Source of the DNA: Paenibacillus graminis
Lineage (GTDB): Bacteria > Bacillota > Bacilli > Paenibacillales > Paenibacillaceae
NCBI RefSeq assembly: GCF_000758705.1
Contig: NZ_CP009287.1
Span: 310,001 to 374,000 of the forward strand
Reading direction: 5' to 3'
Length of the DNA: 64,000 nt
A program made the translations under genes and the position numbers. The notes under the pieces are model-generated. The model was not told where the DNA came from. It made no database searches and was given only the letters and a program-made list of their open reading frames with translations. This document shows, piece after piece, positions 27,437-38,700 of this stretch (positions are counted from its first letter, which is position 1; each line of letters starts with the position of its first letter).

Positions 27437-28909
27437 ATGAAAAGGCTGCTATTCTATATTATTGGCCTGGCTCTATGCGGTCTTGTCGTGTATGCCCTCG
27501 CCTATGACCGTCCGCTTCTGGTGGAGTTTAGTCCGGAACCGGTGCCTAAGGCCGCCCCCAAGATTCAGGTCCGGATTGCGCTATACGACTGGACGGAGAA
27601 CCTGGAGGTAAAAAACGCGATCCGGCAATTCAACGAGACCAATCCTGATCATATTGAAATTGTAATAGTCAACCTGTCTGCGGATACTTACAATGACATG
27701 CTCAACATGCTGATGACCTCTGGTCAGGGGCCGGATGTGTTCAGCGTGGACAACAGCTGGCTGGCAACCTATGTAAACAAAGGGTATCTAACCAATTTGA
27801 CTGCCTACCTGGGCCCTGCTGATCTGAACAGATTTCCGGAGTGGGCCCGTGATTATGCCCACAGCCCCCTGTTCAAGGGAGGAGTCTACTTCATACCCTC
27901 CAGTATTGAGACTGTCCGGCTTATCTATAACAAGCAGCTGTTCCGCAGTGCCGGTCTGGACCCGGAGCAGCCGCCCATTACCTTCGCGGAAGTGAAGCAG
28001 GCCGCTGCCAGGATCAGCCGGGCCGGGGTAGGCGTGAATAAATACGGCTTTGCACTGGCTGCGGGAGACAGCCAGGACAGCTTGCAGACGGGGCTGGAGA
28101 TGTCCAATACTTACAGCGGGATCTATCTGTATAACTACCGGACAGGTCGTTATGATCTCAGCGTGTATGCCCCCTGGCTGCAGCTGCTGCTGGACATGAA
28201 GGCAGAGAGCAGTCTGTATCCTGGTGAGGCTCTGCTGAAGCGGGACAGTGCGCTCCGGCAATTTGCCGATGGCAACATTGGCATGATGTATGCAACCAGC
28301 AAAGATTATGTGAAATTGCAGGAATATATGCCAAAGGATGACTGGGGGGTGGCTTTGCCGCCCGTGACCTCTTCAGCCAGCAAAGGCAGCGGAGCGCTCA
28401 TGATGATTCCCCACTCGCCGCTGGCGGTGAATAGCAGTGCCCCGGATCAGGAAGCAGCAGTGAAGGTATGGAAGTTCCTTCAGTCTGAATCCTTCCTGAA
28501 CATTTTGTTCCAGCAGGCTTTGGCGCTGCCTGTGGTAGACGGCATCACGGACCTGCCCGGCCAGGTTCCAGGTCTGGGCCATTTTAAGGAGTTTTATCCT
28601 ACCGCAGAGGAATCTATTTATCCGCTTTCTCCGCAGATTATGGACCAGTACGATCCGAACACCGTTTCAATTGAGCCGCGTGACTCTGGAGACCGCCCCC
28701 GGATGCAGCTCTACCAGCAGATCCTTTCCGGAGGGGTAAATGCAGGCAAAGGGCTCCGCGCGGAAAGCGACCGTCTGAATCAGATGCTGGACATTGCGGC
28801 TACCGGATATTCGTTCAAGCATGATGAGTATATCTATCCGGACTTCAATCCCCGTTCGCCGCTGAAGGCCGAGAGCCTGGAGAGCCGGTTGAATGCAGGG
28901 CAGGAATAA
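27437..28909 (+). CDS. Membrane-anchored extracellular solute-binding protein
   Basis: A 490-residue family 1 solute-binding protein (GPDVFSVDNSWLATYVNKGY, GVYFIPSSIETVRLIYNK). The N-terminus MKRLLFYIIGLALCGLVVYALA is a hydrophobic anchor whose LALC is a poor lipobox (Leu at -1), so it is probably held by an uncleaved signal anchor rather than by lipid. No permease gene adjoins it; the divergent neighbours are a YesM kinase and YesN regulator. It therefore more likely presents ligand to the kinase than feeds a transporter, although it could also serve the transporter at 32010-35546. It starts behind GGAGG and ends before a strong terminator. Confidence 0.85.
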   Translation: MKRLLFYIIGLALCGLVVYALAYDRPLLVEFSPEPVPKAAPKIQVRIALYDWTENLEVKNAIRQFNETNPDHIEIVIVNLSADTYNDMLNMLMTSGQGPDVFSVDNSWLATYVNKGYLTNLTAYLGPADLNRFPEWARDYAHSPLFKGGVYFIPSSIETVRLIYNKQLFRSAGLDPEQPPITFAEVKQAAARISRAGVGVNKYGFALAAGDSQDSLQTGLEMSNTYSGIYLYNYRTGRYDLSVYAPWLQLLLDMKAESSLYPGEALLKRDSALRQFADGNIGMMYATSKDYVKLQEYMPKDDWGVALPPVTSSASKGSGALMMIPHSPLAVNSSAPDQEAAVKVWKFLQSESFLNILFQQALALPVVDGITDLPGQVPGLGHFKEFYPTAEESIYPLSPQIMDQYDPNTVSIEPRDSGDRPRMQLYQQILSGGVNAGKGLRAESDRLNQMLDIAATGYSFKHDEYIYPDFNPRSPLKAESLESRLNAGQE

Positions 28910-28992
28910 GGAAAGAGGAGAGGGCTGGAACGTTGTCATTCGTGCAGGGTGCGGATAGAGGAGGATAACAACTCGTTGCATCAGTTAAAGGG

Positions 28993-29038
28993 AAGGACTG
29001 TTTCTCAAGGCCGAACGGCTTAGAAACAGTCCTTTTTG
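28993..29038 (+). terminator. Terminator after the anchored binding-protein gene
   Basis: Arms AAGGACTGTTTCT (28993-29005) and AGAAACAGTCCTT (29022-29034) pair perfectly and continue into T residues. Confidence 0.9.
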
Positions 29039-29045
29039 CTTTGGA

Positions 29046-29235
29046 GTCGAATAGCCGTCAACCCGACGACCCGGCGAACTTGACGAGCCGTTAAACCGAT
29101 GAACCGACAAACCGATGAACTTGGCGAACCGACGAACCGACGAACCGTCAAAGTGTCAAACCGACGACCGACGAACCGTCAAAGCGTCAAACCGACGACC
29201 GACGAACCAACGAACCGTCAAGTCGTCAAACCGTC
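29046..29235. repeat. Degenerate tandem tract of 8-mers related to CCGACGAA / CCGTCAAA
   Basis: About 190 bases consist almost wholly of short units such as CCGACGAA, CCGTCAAA and CCGATGAA. Two consecutive 31-base copies, differing at one position, occupy about 29147-29208. Open frames through it encode biased peptides and are not credible genes. It directly abuts repeat element C, and no promoter or gene is recognised inside it. Confidence 0.8.
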
Positions 29236-29248
29236 CGGGGGGCGAGGA

Positions 29249-29434
29249 TTAGGTGGAAAAAGTATAACTATTCTAAGAAAAATCGCTCTGCAGCGAGGGT
29301 TAGTGGGAATTAGTAGACTTATTTTCGGTAAATCAGGCGTTGATGAAGGAAGATGAACATATTAGTGGTACTTTTTCCCACTAAAGGTCGCTTGAAGCTC
29401 AAATTATTTGGATTAGTGGTACTTTTTCCACTTT
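29249..29434. repeat. Structured four-unit repeat element, copy C
   Basis: Forward units at 29249-29272 (GTGGAAAAAGTATAACTA) and 29300-29323 (TTAGTGGGAATTAGTAGAC), reverse units at 29361-29384 and 29412-29434 (each TTAGTGGTACTTTTT plus CCACT-like end). Starts are 51, 61 and 51 bases apart; total 186 bp. It lies upstream of the collagen-like gene. Confidence 0.87.
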
Positions 29435-29498
29435 GTCTTGTTGCAGCTGTCCGTGCAGATCCAAAGAGGTACAAGTTGTGCGGAAGCTTGCAGTCGTT

Positions 29499-29524
29499 AC
29501 GTCCACGCATTATGCCATACGTTG
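29499..29524 (+). promoter_or_regulatory. Possible sigma-K-like promoter of the collagen-like gene
   Basis: AC (29499-29500), 15 bases, then CATACGTTG (29516-29524) approximate the mother-cell sigma-K pattern AC and CATANNNTA. The same spacing precedes the paralogous gene at 46956. A spore-surface role for the product would fit, but the -10 deviates at its last base. Confidence 0.35.
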
Positions 29525-29625
29525 GAATATTACTATATAAATCGCTCTGGAGTGCTGCTAGTGCTAGATTCCTTAAAGAACGGGGCCATGCCAGCCAGAG
29601 CTGAGGGATTTGAAATTCATTATAA

Positions 29626-31794
<2,169 letters not shown>

Positions 31795-31830
31795 TGCATC
31801 CTAAGAAGAAACAAATATAAATTACAACCG

Positions 31831-31873
31831 GAAGGGGCCGACATCCACAGGGTGAAGGCCTCTTCTTTTTTTT
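31831..31873 (+). terminator. Terminator after the collagen-like gene
   Basis: Arms GAAGGGGCC (31831-31839) and GGCCTCTTC (31857-31865), with one wobble pair, run into eight T, 37 bases after the stop codon. Confidence 0.85.
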
Positions 31874-31905
31874 CGTGGACCAGCGATCTTCAAACTCTGT
31901 AGATT

Positions 31906-31977
31906 ATCGAACTTTTATTATAGATGGCCTTATTTAGCATCCGCCGTTCTCCGGCTACACTTAAAGCATAGAAGAGA
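31906..31977 (+). promoter_or_regulatory. Promoter module 1, upstream of the oligosaccharide transporter operon
   Basis: A -10 TACACT (31956-31961) lies 17 bases from a weak -35 TTTAGC (31933-31938). Immediately upstream is the block TCGAACTTTTATTATAGATG (31907-31926). The whole 70-base module recurs nearly intact at 39592-39661 ahead of the GH3/GH105 genes, so one activator probably drives both. Gene start 32010 is about 42 bases from the expected transcript start. Confidence 0.7.
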
Positions 31978-32009
31978 GAGACTGCTGAAGAAATCAGGAG
32001 GCGTAAGCG

Positions 32010-32996
32010 ATGATCACTCATGAAAAAAGAAACGCGCTGGACACCAGGCAGCATCTGCCAGTGCGGATACATCCGAAAAGAAGCTCCATGCTGGGGCATC
32101 TGCTGAAGCATAAGGTGCTGCTGCTGATGCTGCTGCCGGGTGTAGTGTTCCTGCTCATTAACAACTACCTGCCGATGTTCGGGATCATCATTGCCTTCAA
32201 AAATATCAACTATGTCGACGGAATTCTCGGAAGCCCTTGGGTAGGGCTGGATAATTTCAAATTCCTGTTCGCCACCTCGGACGCCTGGATCATCACCCGG
32301 AACACGGTGCTGTACAATTTCGTGTTTATCATTCTCAATCTGGTGATTGCCGTATCCATTGCGATTGCCCTGAATGAGCTGAAGAATAAGCTGGCCGCGA
32401 AATTTTATCAGAGCATTATGTTTTTTCCGTATTTCCTGTCGATGGTGGTGGTGAGCTACCTTGTATTCGCTTTTCTAAATGTTGAATACGGTTTCATTAA
32501 TAAAGGAATCCTGGCCATGTTCGGGCTGAATGAGCTGAACTGGTACTCGGAGCCGAAATATTGGCCGTTTATACTGCCGCTGATCAACCTCTGGAAAGGG
32601 GTAGGGTACGGCTGCGTCATTTATCTTGCGGCAATTATCGGTATTGACAGCGAGTATTATGAAGCAGCGCTAATCGATGGGGCCAGCAAGTGGAAGCAGA
32701 TTCTCCATATCACGATCCCGCTTATCCGTCCGGTCATCATCATTACAACCATACTTGCCATCGGCGGCATTTTCCGCTCTGACTTCGGACTGTTTTACCA
32801 GACCACACTCAACTCCGGGGCGCTCTATCCGACAACGCTGGTTATCGACACCTACGTCTATAATGCCTTAATCAATATGGGCAACCTGGGCATGTCCGCT
32901 GCAGCCGGGCTATACCAATCCATCGTCGGCTTCTTCCTTGTCCTAGGCTCGAACTGGATCGTGCGCAAGGTTGACAAGGACCAGGCTGTTTTCTAA
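32010..32996 (+). CDS. Oligosaccharide ABC transporter permease, LplB/YteP type
   Basis: A 328-residue membrane protein with six hydrophobic segments, the family N-terminal NYLPMFGIIIAFKNINY and the ATPase-contact loop EAALIDGASKWKQILHITIP. LplB/YteP-type permeases import pectin-derived oligosaccharides such as rhamnogalacturonan fragments, working with a YtcP-type partner and a DUF3502-type lipoprotein, which are the next two genes. No ATPase is encoded here, so a shared MsmX-like ATPase elsewhere is likely. Start follows AGGAGG. The operon is driven by the duplicated promoter module. Confidence 0.92.
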   Translation: MITHEKRNALDTRQHLPVRIHPKRSSMLGHLLKHKVLLLMLLPGVVFLLINNYLPMFGIIIAFKNINYVDGILGSPWVGLDNFKFLFATSDAWIITRNTVLYNFVFIILNLVIAVSIAIALNELKNKLAAKFYQSIMFFPYFLSMVVVSYLVFAFLNVEYGFINKGILAMFGLNELNWYSEPKYWPFILPLINLWKGVGYGCVIYLAAIIGIDSEYYEAALIDGASKWKQILHITIPLIRPVIIITTILAIGGIFRSDFGLFYQTTLNSGALYPTTLVIDTYVYNALINMGNLGMSAAAGLYQSIVGFFLVLGSNWIVRKVDKDQAVF

Positions 32997-33054
32997 AACT
33001 TTAAAAAGGGTGCGAGCACCTTTGAAATAGCAATTTAGAAGGAGGATGGAACCA

Positions 33055-33948
33055 GTGACCAACAATGAAATATCCCGGCCGGCGAATGTTATACTCCATA
33101 TTATTTTTATCATCCTGGCGATCACCTGCCTGCTGCCCATTGTGCTGGTGTTCATGATTTCGATTACCGACTATGATTCCATTGTGCTGAACGGGTATCA
33201 GTTTATCCCGGAGAAGCTAAGTCTGGAGGCGTATGCATATATCTTCAAGGATTATACTGTCATTGCAAAAGCCTACGGCGTATCCATCTTCGTAACCGTT
33301 GTCGGCACCCTGCTCAGCGTATTTATCTCTTCCCTGTATGCGTATCCGATCTCGCGGGCTGACTTCAAGTACAGAGGTTTCTTTGCTTTCCTGATTTTCT
33401 TCACGATGCTGTTCGGCGGCGGGCTGGTGCCCTGGTACATGGTCTACACCCAGGTGCTCGATCTCAAAAACTCAATATGGGCGCTCATCGTTCCGATGCT
33501 GCTGTCCCCGTTCAATGTGCTGATTATGAAGACCTATTTCCAGATGAGTGTGCCGCCTGCACTGATTGAGGCCTCCAAGATTGACGGTGCCGGAGAGCTG
33601 CGGACGTTCTTTCAGATTGTGTTCCCGCTGTCGCTGCCGGTATTCGCTACGATCGGCCTGTTCAACACCCTGCATTACTGGAATGACTGGTTTAACAGCA
33701 TGATCTTCGTCACGGATACGGATCTTTATTCCCTGCAGTACCTGATGTACAAAATGATCTCCCAAGCGGACTACCTGAGCCGCAACGGGGCTTTGATTCA
33801 AGGCTCGGCGACCGAGCTGGCCAAACTGCCGGGTGAAACTATCCGCATGGCCATGGCGCTGATCGGCATTGGTCCGATTGTGCTGGCATATCCATTTTTT
33901 CAAAGATATTTTATCAAAGGCCTGACGCTGGGCTCCATTAAAGGCTAA
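33055..33948 (+). CDS. Oligosaccharide ABC transporter permease, YtcP type
   Basis: A 297-residue permease with six membrane segments and the EAA loop EASKIDGAGELRTFFQIVFP near residue 187. It ends with the family-typical GLTLGSIKG. The start is placed at a GTG (33055) because AAGGAGG lies nine bases upstream; the in-frame ATG at 33046 abuts the ribosome site. It pairs with the LplB-type permease encoded 58 bases upstream and serves the same import channel. The substrate is inferred from the hydrolases downstream to be an unsaturated or acetylated plant-wall oligosaccharide. Confidence 0.92.
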   Translation: MTNNEISRPANVILHIIFIILAITCLLPIVLVFMISITDYDSIVLNGYQFIPEKLSLEAYAYIFKDYTVIAKAYGVSIFVTVVGTLLSVFISSLYAYPISRADFKYRGFFAFLIFFTMLFGGGLVPWYMVYTQVLDLKNSIWALIVPMLLSPFNVLIMKTYFQMSVPPALIEASKIDGAGELRTFFQIVFPLSLPVFATIGLFNTLHYWNDWFNSMIFVTDTDLYSLQYLMYKMISQADYLSRNGALIQGSATELAKLPGETIRMAMALIGIGPIVLAYPFFQRYFIKGLTLGSIKG

Positions 33949-34004
33949 CCTCGGATTCTACCGATTTAGCATATATTGATTCACCTAGGGGAGGAAAACA
34001 AGAT

Positions 34005-35546
34005 ATGGCGGGAAAAAAGGGAACGGGTCTACTGCTTTCATTTGTACTGTTGATTGGGCTATCTTTAAGCGGGTGCGGCGGAAATAACAGCAATAATGAG
34101 GCGGCCCCGGCTGGGACACAGGCGGACAGCACCGCTGCCCCGGCTGCTTCGGATAAGGCGGCGGCCACCGAAAAAACAAATGAGCTCGAACAGGTGGAGC
34201 TGTCGCTGTATCTGCCCGGCGGGCCGGATAAGGATGTGGCCTCCGTCGAGCAGGCGATCAATGAATATCTGAAGGATAAGATTAACGCCACGATCAAGAT
34301 CAACCAGCTCAGCTGGGATAAACCGGCCGACAAAGTGAATCTGATGATCCAGTCCGGCGAAGTGTTCGACATGGTCTATACCTGGAACTTTATGACCAAC
34401 GCCGCAAAAGGCGCTTATCTGCCGCTGGAGGAACTGCTGGACACTTATGCCAAGGAGACCAAGGCACAGATCAATCCGGCCTACCTGCAGGCCGCTACCG
34501 TCAACGGACATTTGTATGCGATTCCAACTGAGAAGGAGCTGGGCCAGTCGGTAGGTTTTGCTTTTGACAAAGCGATTGTCGACAAGTATGGGTTCGATGT
34601 CAACAGCATCAAGAAGCTCGAGGATATTGAACCGATGCTGAAGACGATTAAGGAGAAGGAGCCTGCTATCACCCCGCTGTTCATGAACCACACCGACAGC
34701 CTGAACTGGTTCACCGTGTACCCGGACAGCGAGGACCTCGATGGCAGCAATGAAATTCCGACACTGCTCGATTATAAGACGATGAAGGTTTTTAACGAAT
34801 ATGACACCCCGGACATTCTGGCTCGTCTGAAACTGATCCGGGAATGGTACAAAGCCGGTTATATCAACAAGAACGGGGCCACCGACAAAACCGAGCTGAA
34901 GGATGCGGTAAAAAGCGGCAAGGCCTGGTTCACTTATGGCAATATGAATCCAACCTCTACCAATGACTGGTCCCGTCTCGCCGAGAAGCCGATGGTCATC
35001 AAAACTCTTTTGCCGGTACAGGTCAGCACCAAAAGCCTGCAGGGCTCAATGCTCGCCATCTCCAGAACTTCCAAAAACCCAGAGCGGGCCATGATGTTCA
35101 TGAACCTGATTCATACCGATCCGGTCCTGTATAACCTGTTAACCTTCGGCATTGAAGGCAAGCATTATAAGAAAGTAGGCGACAATACGGTTGAATTTAT
35201 CCCGGACAGCGGCTATAACTCCGTATCTTCGTGGATGATCGGGAATGTGCTGCTGAACTATCTGAACAAGGACGAAGACCCGAAACGGGTACAGCTCTAT
35301 ACCGACTGGAACAAAAACTCCAAGGTGTCCCCGGTGATCGGCTTTGTGTTTGACTCGACCAAGGTGCAGTCGCAGATCGGCGCGCTGATCAACATTACGA
35401 AGCAGTATAAGAATACCCTGTACTCCGGGGAAAAAGACCCTGAGCCCATCCTGAAGGAAATGAACAGCAAGCTGAAGGCTGCTGGACTGGATGCCGTCAT
35501 AAGCGAAATTCAGTCGCAAATGGATGCGTTTTTGGCCGCCAAATAA
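34005..35546 (+). CDS. Extracellular solute-binding lipoprotein (LipO/DUF3502 type)
   Basis: A 513-residue lipoprotein. The signal peptide ends in the lipobox LSGC with Cys24 as the lipidated residue, followed by a low-complexity Asn/Ala/Thr linker to about residue 60. The rest is a family 1 binding fold (ESIDKINQ-like N-lobe, GEVFDMVYTWNFMTNAAKGAY) and the C-terminal region KVSPVIGFVFDSTKVQSQI typical of LipO proteins. It captures an oligosaccharide for the two permeases upstream. Start is behind GGGGAGG. The gene is the last of the transporter trio and is followed closely by a secreted hydrolase gene. Confidence 0.92.
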   Translation: MAGKKGTGLLLSFVLLIGLSLSGCGGNNSNNEAAPAGTQADSTAAPAASDKAAATEKTNELEQVELSLYLPGGPDKDVASVEQAINEYLKDKINATIKINQLSWDKPADKVNLMIQSGEVFDMVYTWNFMTNAAKGAYLPLEELLDTYAKETKAQINPAYLQAATVNGHLYAIPTEKELGQSVGFAFDKAIVDKYGFDVNSIKKLEDIEPMLKTIKEKEPAITPLFMNHTDSLNWFTVYPDSEDLDGSNEIPTLLDYKTMKVFNEYDTPDILARLKLIREWYKAGYINKNGATDKTELKDAVKSGKAWFTYGNMNPTSTNDWSRLAEKPMVIKTLLPVQVSTKSLQGSMLAISRTSKNPERAMMFMNLIHTDPVLYNLLTFGIEGKHYKKVGDNTVEFIPDSGYNSVSSWMIGNVLLNYLNKDEDPKRVQLYTDWNKNSKVSPVIGFVFDSTKVQSQIGALINITKQYKNTLYSGEKDPEPILKEMNSKLKAAGLDAVISEIQSQMDAFLAAK

Positions 35547-35707
35547 GATGTTGAATGATTAGCAGACCCAATATCCGGTACAGTTCGGCCGCCTCCCTGA
35601 TTCTTACTTCAGCTTGCTGCGGCCGCTTGCCTGGGTATCGGGTATTCCTATTCGCCGAATTAGCAATTGGGGGCCCTGTTTCTATTCTAATAGAAGAGGG
35701 TGTTAAT

Positions 35708-38700
35708 GTGCGAATGATTAAAAAAACAGCTGTACTGCTTACCCTGTTATGTGTGCTGATGACGGTTCTGATGCCGGGCGGGCGCATAGTATCCGCTGAT
35801 CCTCCAAGTAAGTCGGGAGTGGGCCGGGAGATCTCAAAGACCGCGAAATCCGAAGACTTGGTTACCCCTCCGGATTTCGAAGCCCCGCTTCCGTTGACCG
35901 CTACAACCGCCACCTGTGAGTGTGAGCCTTCGGGCTTGCTGTGGCAGGTGGGCGAACCGGACAATAGCTCGGCCGAATTTACAGTGTACAATAATGTGTA
36001 CAGCAACCTTACCCTGCCTCTCCCCGCTGACAGCTGGAATACGGTATCCAAAGGAATGAAGGCCGATGTCAATCCAGCGATGAGCCTTACGTTTGATTTG
36101 ACGGCGGTTCCCCAGTATGGAGTGGAGTTCAGCTTCAAGGTGATTGACGCAAGCACAGCAATTCCCCAGCTTGCCGTATTCACAAATGGTCTGATGAGCG
36201 GGCTCATTCAAATCACAGGTCTGAATAACGGAGAAGCCTCCCTGGAGAATACCTGGAAGCAAACCTACAGGCTGTATATCCCGAAAGAACAGCTGCACAC
36301 GGGTCAAAATGAGCTTGAACTAGTGGTTGACCGCGGTTTGTATGCGGACCCGCAGGCACCAGGCTATGACGGTGACCGGTATTTATGGTTCGAGTGGGAC
36401 TATTTCAAGCTGAAATCCCGGCATCAGCAGGCTGATGAGCCGATACATGGACGGTACGTGCATCTGGGAACCACACTGGCGGCAGCAACCTTCAAATATG
36501 ACGAGAATGCGATACGCCATCTGGCGCCGATGACCAAATGGATGGGCATCGCCTACAGCGGCAATTGGATGCGGGCCTCCTTCTGGTCGGATACGAGCGC
36601 AGGCTGGGATCCGCAGGGCCGGAACTATCTGGAGACGCTGCGTGATCTGAATCTGGAACCCATGGTGAATATCATCGGGGGCAATTGGAAGAACAATGCC
36701 GATCTGGTGGGCGGAACGATCAGCACGGCACTGAGGAGCTATTACTCCGCGTTTGTCAGCAAATTCGGGGATTTGTACCAGTATGCGGAATCGGGCAACG
36801 AGCCCGGCTTGTTCAGGTGGTCCCAGCAGTCTGTGCTGGCAATCCATGAGCTGATGGATCAGGAACGTCAGACCAACAACCAGCCCTATCTCAAGATTGT
36901 GGCACCGGGCTGGGCCTATTGGCCGTACAACGGAATTCCTGACGGGTGGGAGCGGGACGCTGCCCAGCGCGAAGAAATTGAAGCGCTTTCAGATGTGACA
37001 AACGGACACAGCTATGGCGGAACCGGCGTCCAGCCGCTGCCGGGCGGCAGCCTGTACGAGAATCTGCAGGTGTACGGCGAAGCGGATGAGGGCTTTGGCA
37101 AAGAGATGGCGATGAGTGAAACCGGCAGCAACGACAATCATTCCGACAATACGAAATACGGCACATATGCCTACAGGTTCGCATCGGCATTTGACCGGGA
37201 GCTGCGGGGCGATATCGGCTATGTCGACCATATTATGCAGCATGCAGCCTTCTTCAATGACGGGACGGAGTTCGGGTTGTTCGATTCCGGCATCAACTGG
37301 AATACACACCGCTTCGAGGATACGGCGGCTGTAGCGGCCAATAGCAACGAACCGGGGGAGACGCGGCTGAAGACATTCCGCAGGCTTGCCGCCGCGTATG
37401 CCACCCATGGGCGCCCGCTCAGCTACGAGATTATGAATCCATCTGACCTGAGCGGAAAAAAAGCGTATTTCCGCGCGGTCGACACCTCGGCGCTGGATAC
37501 TTCGGAGATCGGGGCATCGGCAGATAAGATCCTGCTGAATTTTGTGAACTTTGAGACGCAGCCTGTGACGATGCAGGTGCGGGTCACGATGCCAGAGGGC
37601 GGGGAATACGCCGGAGAGCGGTTCGGCCCGGGCGACACCTATGCCGCCGCCCACTCCAATCTCCAGCTTACGGCAACGCCGGATCTTACGCTTACAGTAA
37701 CCCTCGGCGCAGGCGAAACCGTGCAGTATATTCTGGATGAACGGGAGACAGAATCGCCTGCCGCTCCAACCAGTCCGGCAGCGGTGGCGGTGAGCCACGA
37801 ACAGGTGAAGGTGACCTGGAATGCCGCAACGGACAACGACAGTGTTGTGAGTTACAATGTGTACCGGGACGGCGGGACAGAACCGGTAATGACGATTCCG
37901 GGGCGGATTACCTTCTATAATGACTACACCGTAGCTCCTGAGACGTCATACAGCTATAGGGTTCAGGCGGTGGATGATTCCGGCAATGTCTCCCCCTTAA
38001 CTGCAGCCGTATCTGCAACCACACTGCCGATGCCGATCACGCCGCATGTGGCGGGAGACCCGACCAAATTTGAGGCAGAAGCGACTTCCTTTGCCCCGCC
38101 GCTCAAAATCGGCTACTACAGCATCGCTTCCGGGGGAAGAGTAGTGGAGCAGACCCATGCCGGAGGTTTGACAGTTCAAGGGTTCTATTCGGAGAACGGC
38201 GGAAGTTACACTTTAACAATTGCATACGCTTCCAATCAGGAATCGAAGAAAAATATCCTGATCAACGGCAAAAAACAATCGACCGTAACCCTGCCTTCCA
38301 CCGGAAGCTGGACCTCTAACTTTACCGCGAAACAGTACGGCATTACACTCCAGCCGGGGTATAACATGATCAGCTTCACCTCTGCCGGGAACGGCGCAAA
38401 TCTTGATTACTTCAAGCTTGAGGAAGGGGCTTATGTTCCTGTCTCGGCCTGGTATCCCGTGGAGCACGATCACCCTTATATCGACTATACCGGCTTCACG
38501 ACAGCTTCCAATAGTGTATCTCACGTGACCTATGCGCCTGACGCCACAGCGATGTTTAATTTCAAAGGCATCGGGGTCCGCTGGAGATCCGATGTCAAAA
38601 GTGATATGGGCAGCGCCGATGTCTACGTCGACGGGCAGTATAAGGAGACGGTAGTTATTCCCCAGGCTGGTCTTGAGGGAGATAACAAAATTGTCTATGA

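Noticed and set aside
29099..29356. A short frame MNRQTDELGEPTNRRT... through the 8-mer tandem tract
   Set aside because: Its sequence merely translates the tandem repeat and runs into the non-coding repeat element C; no ribosome site.
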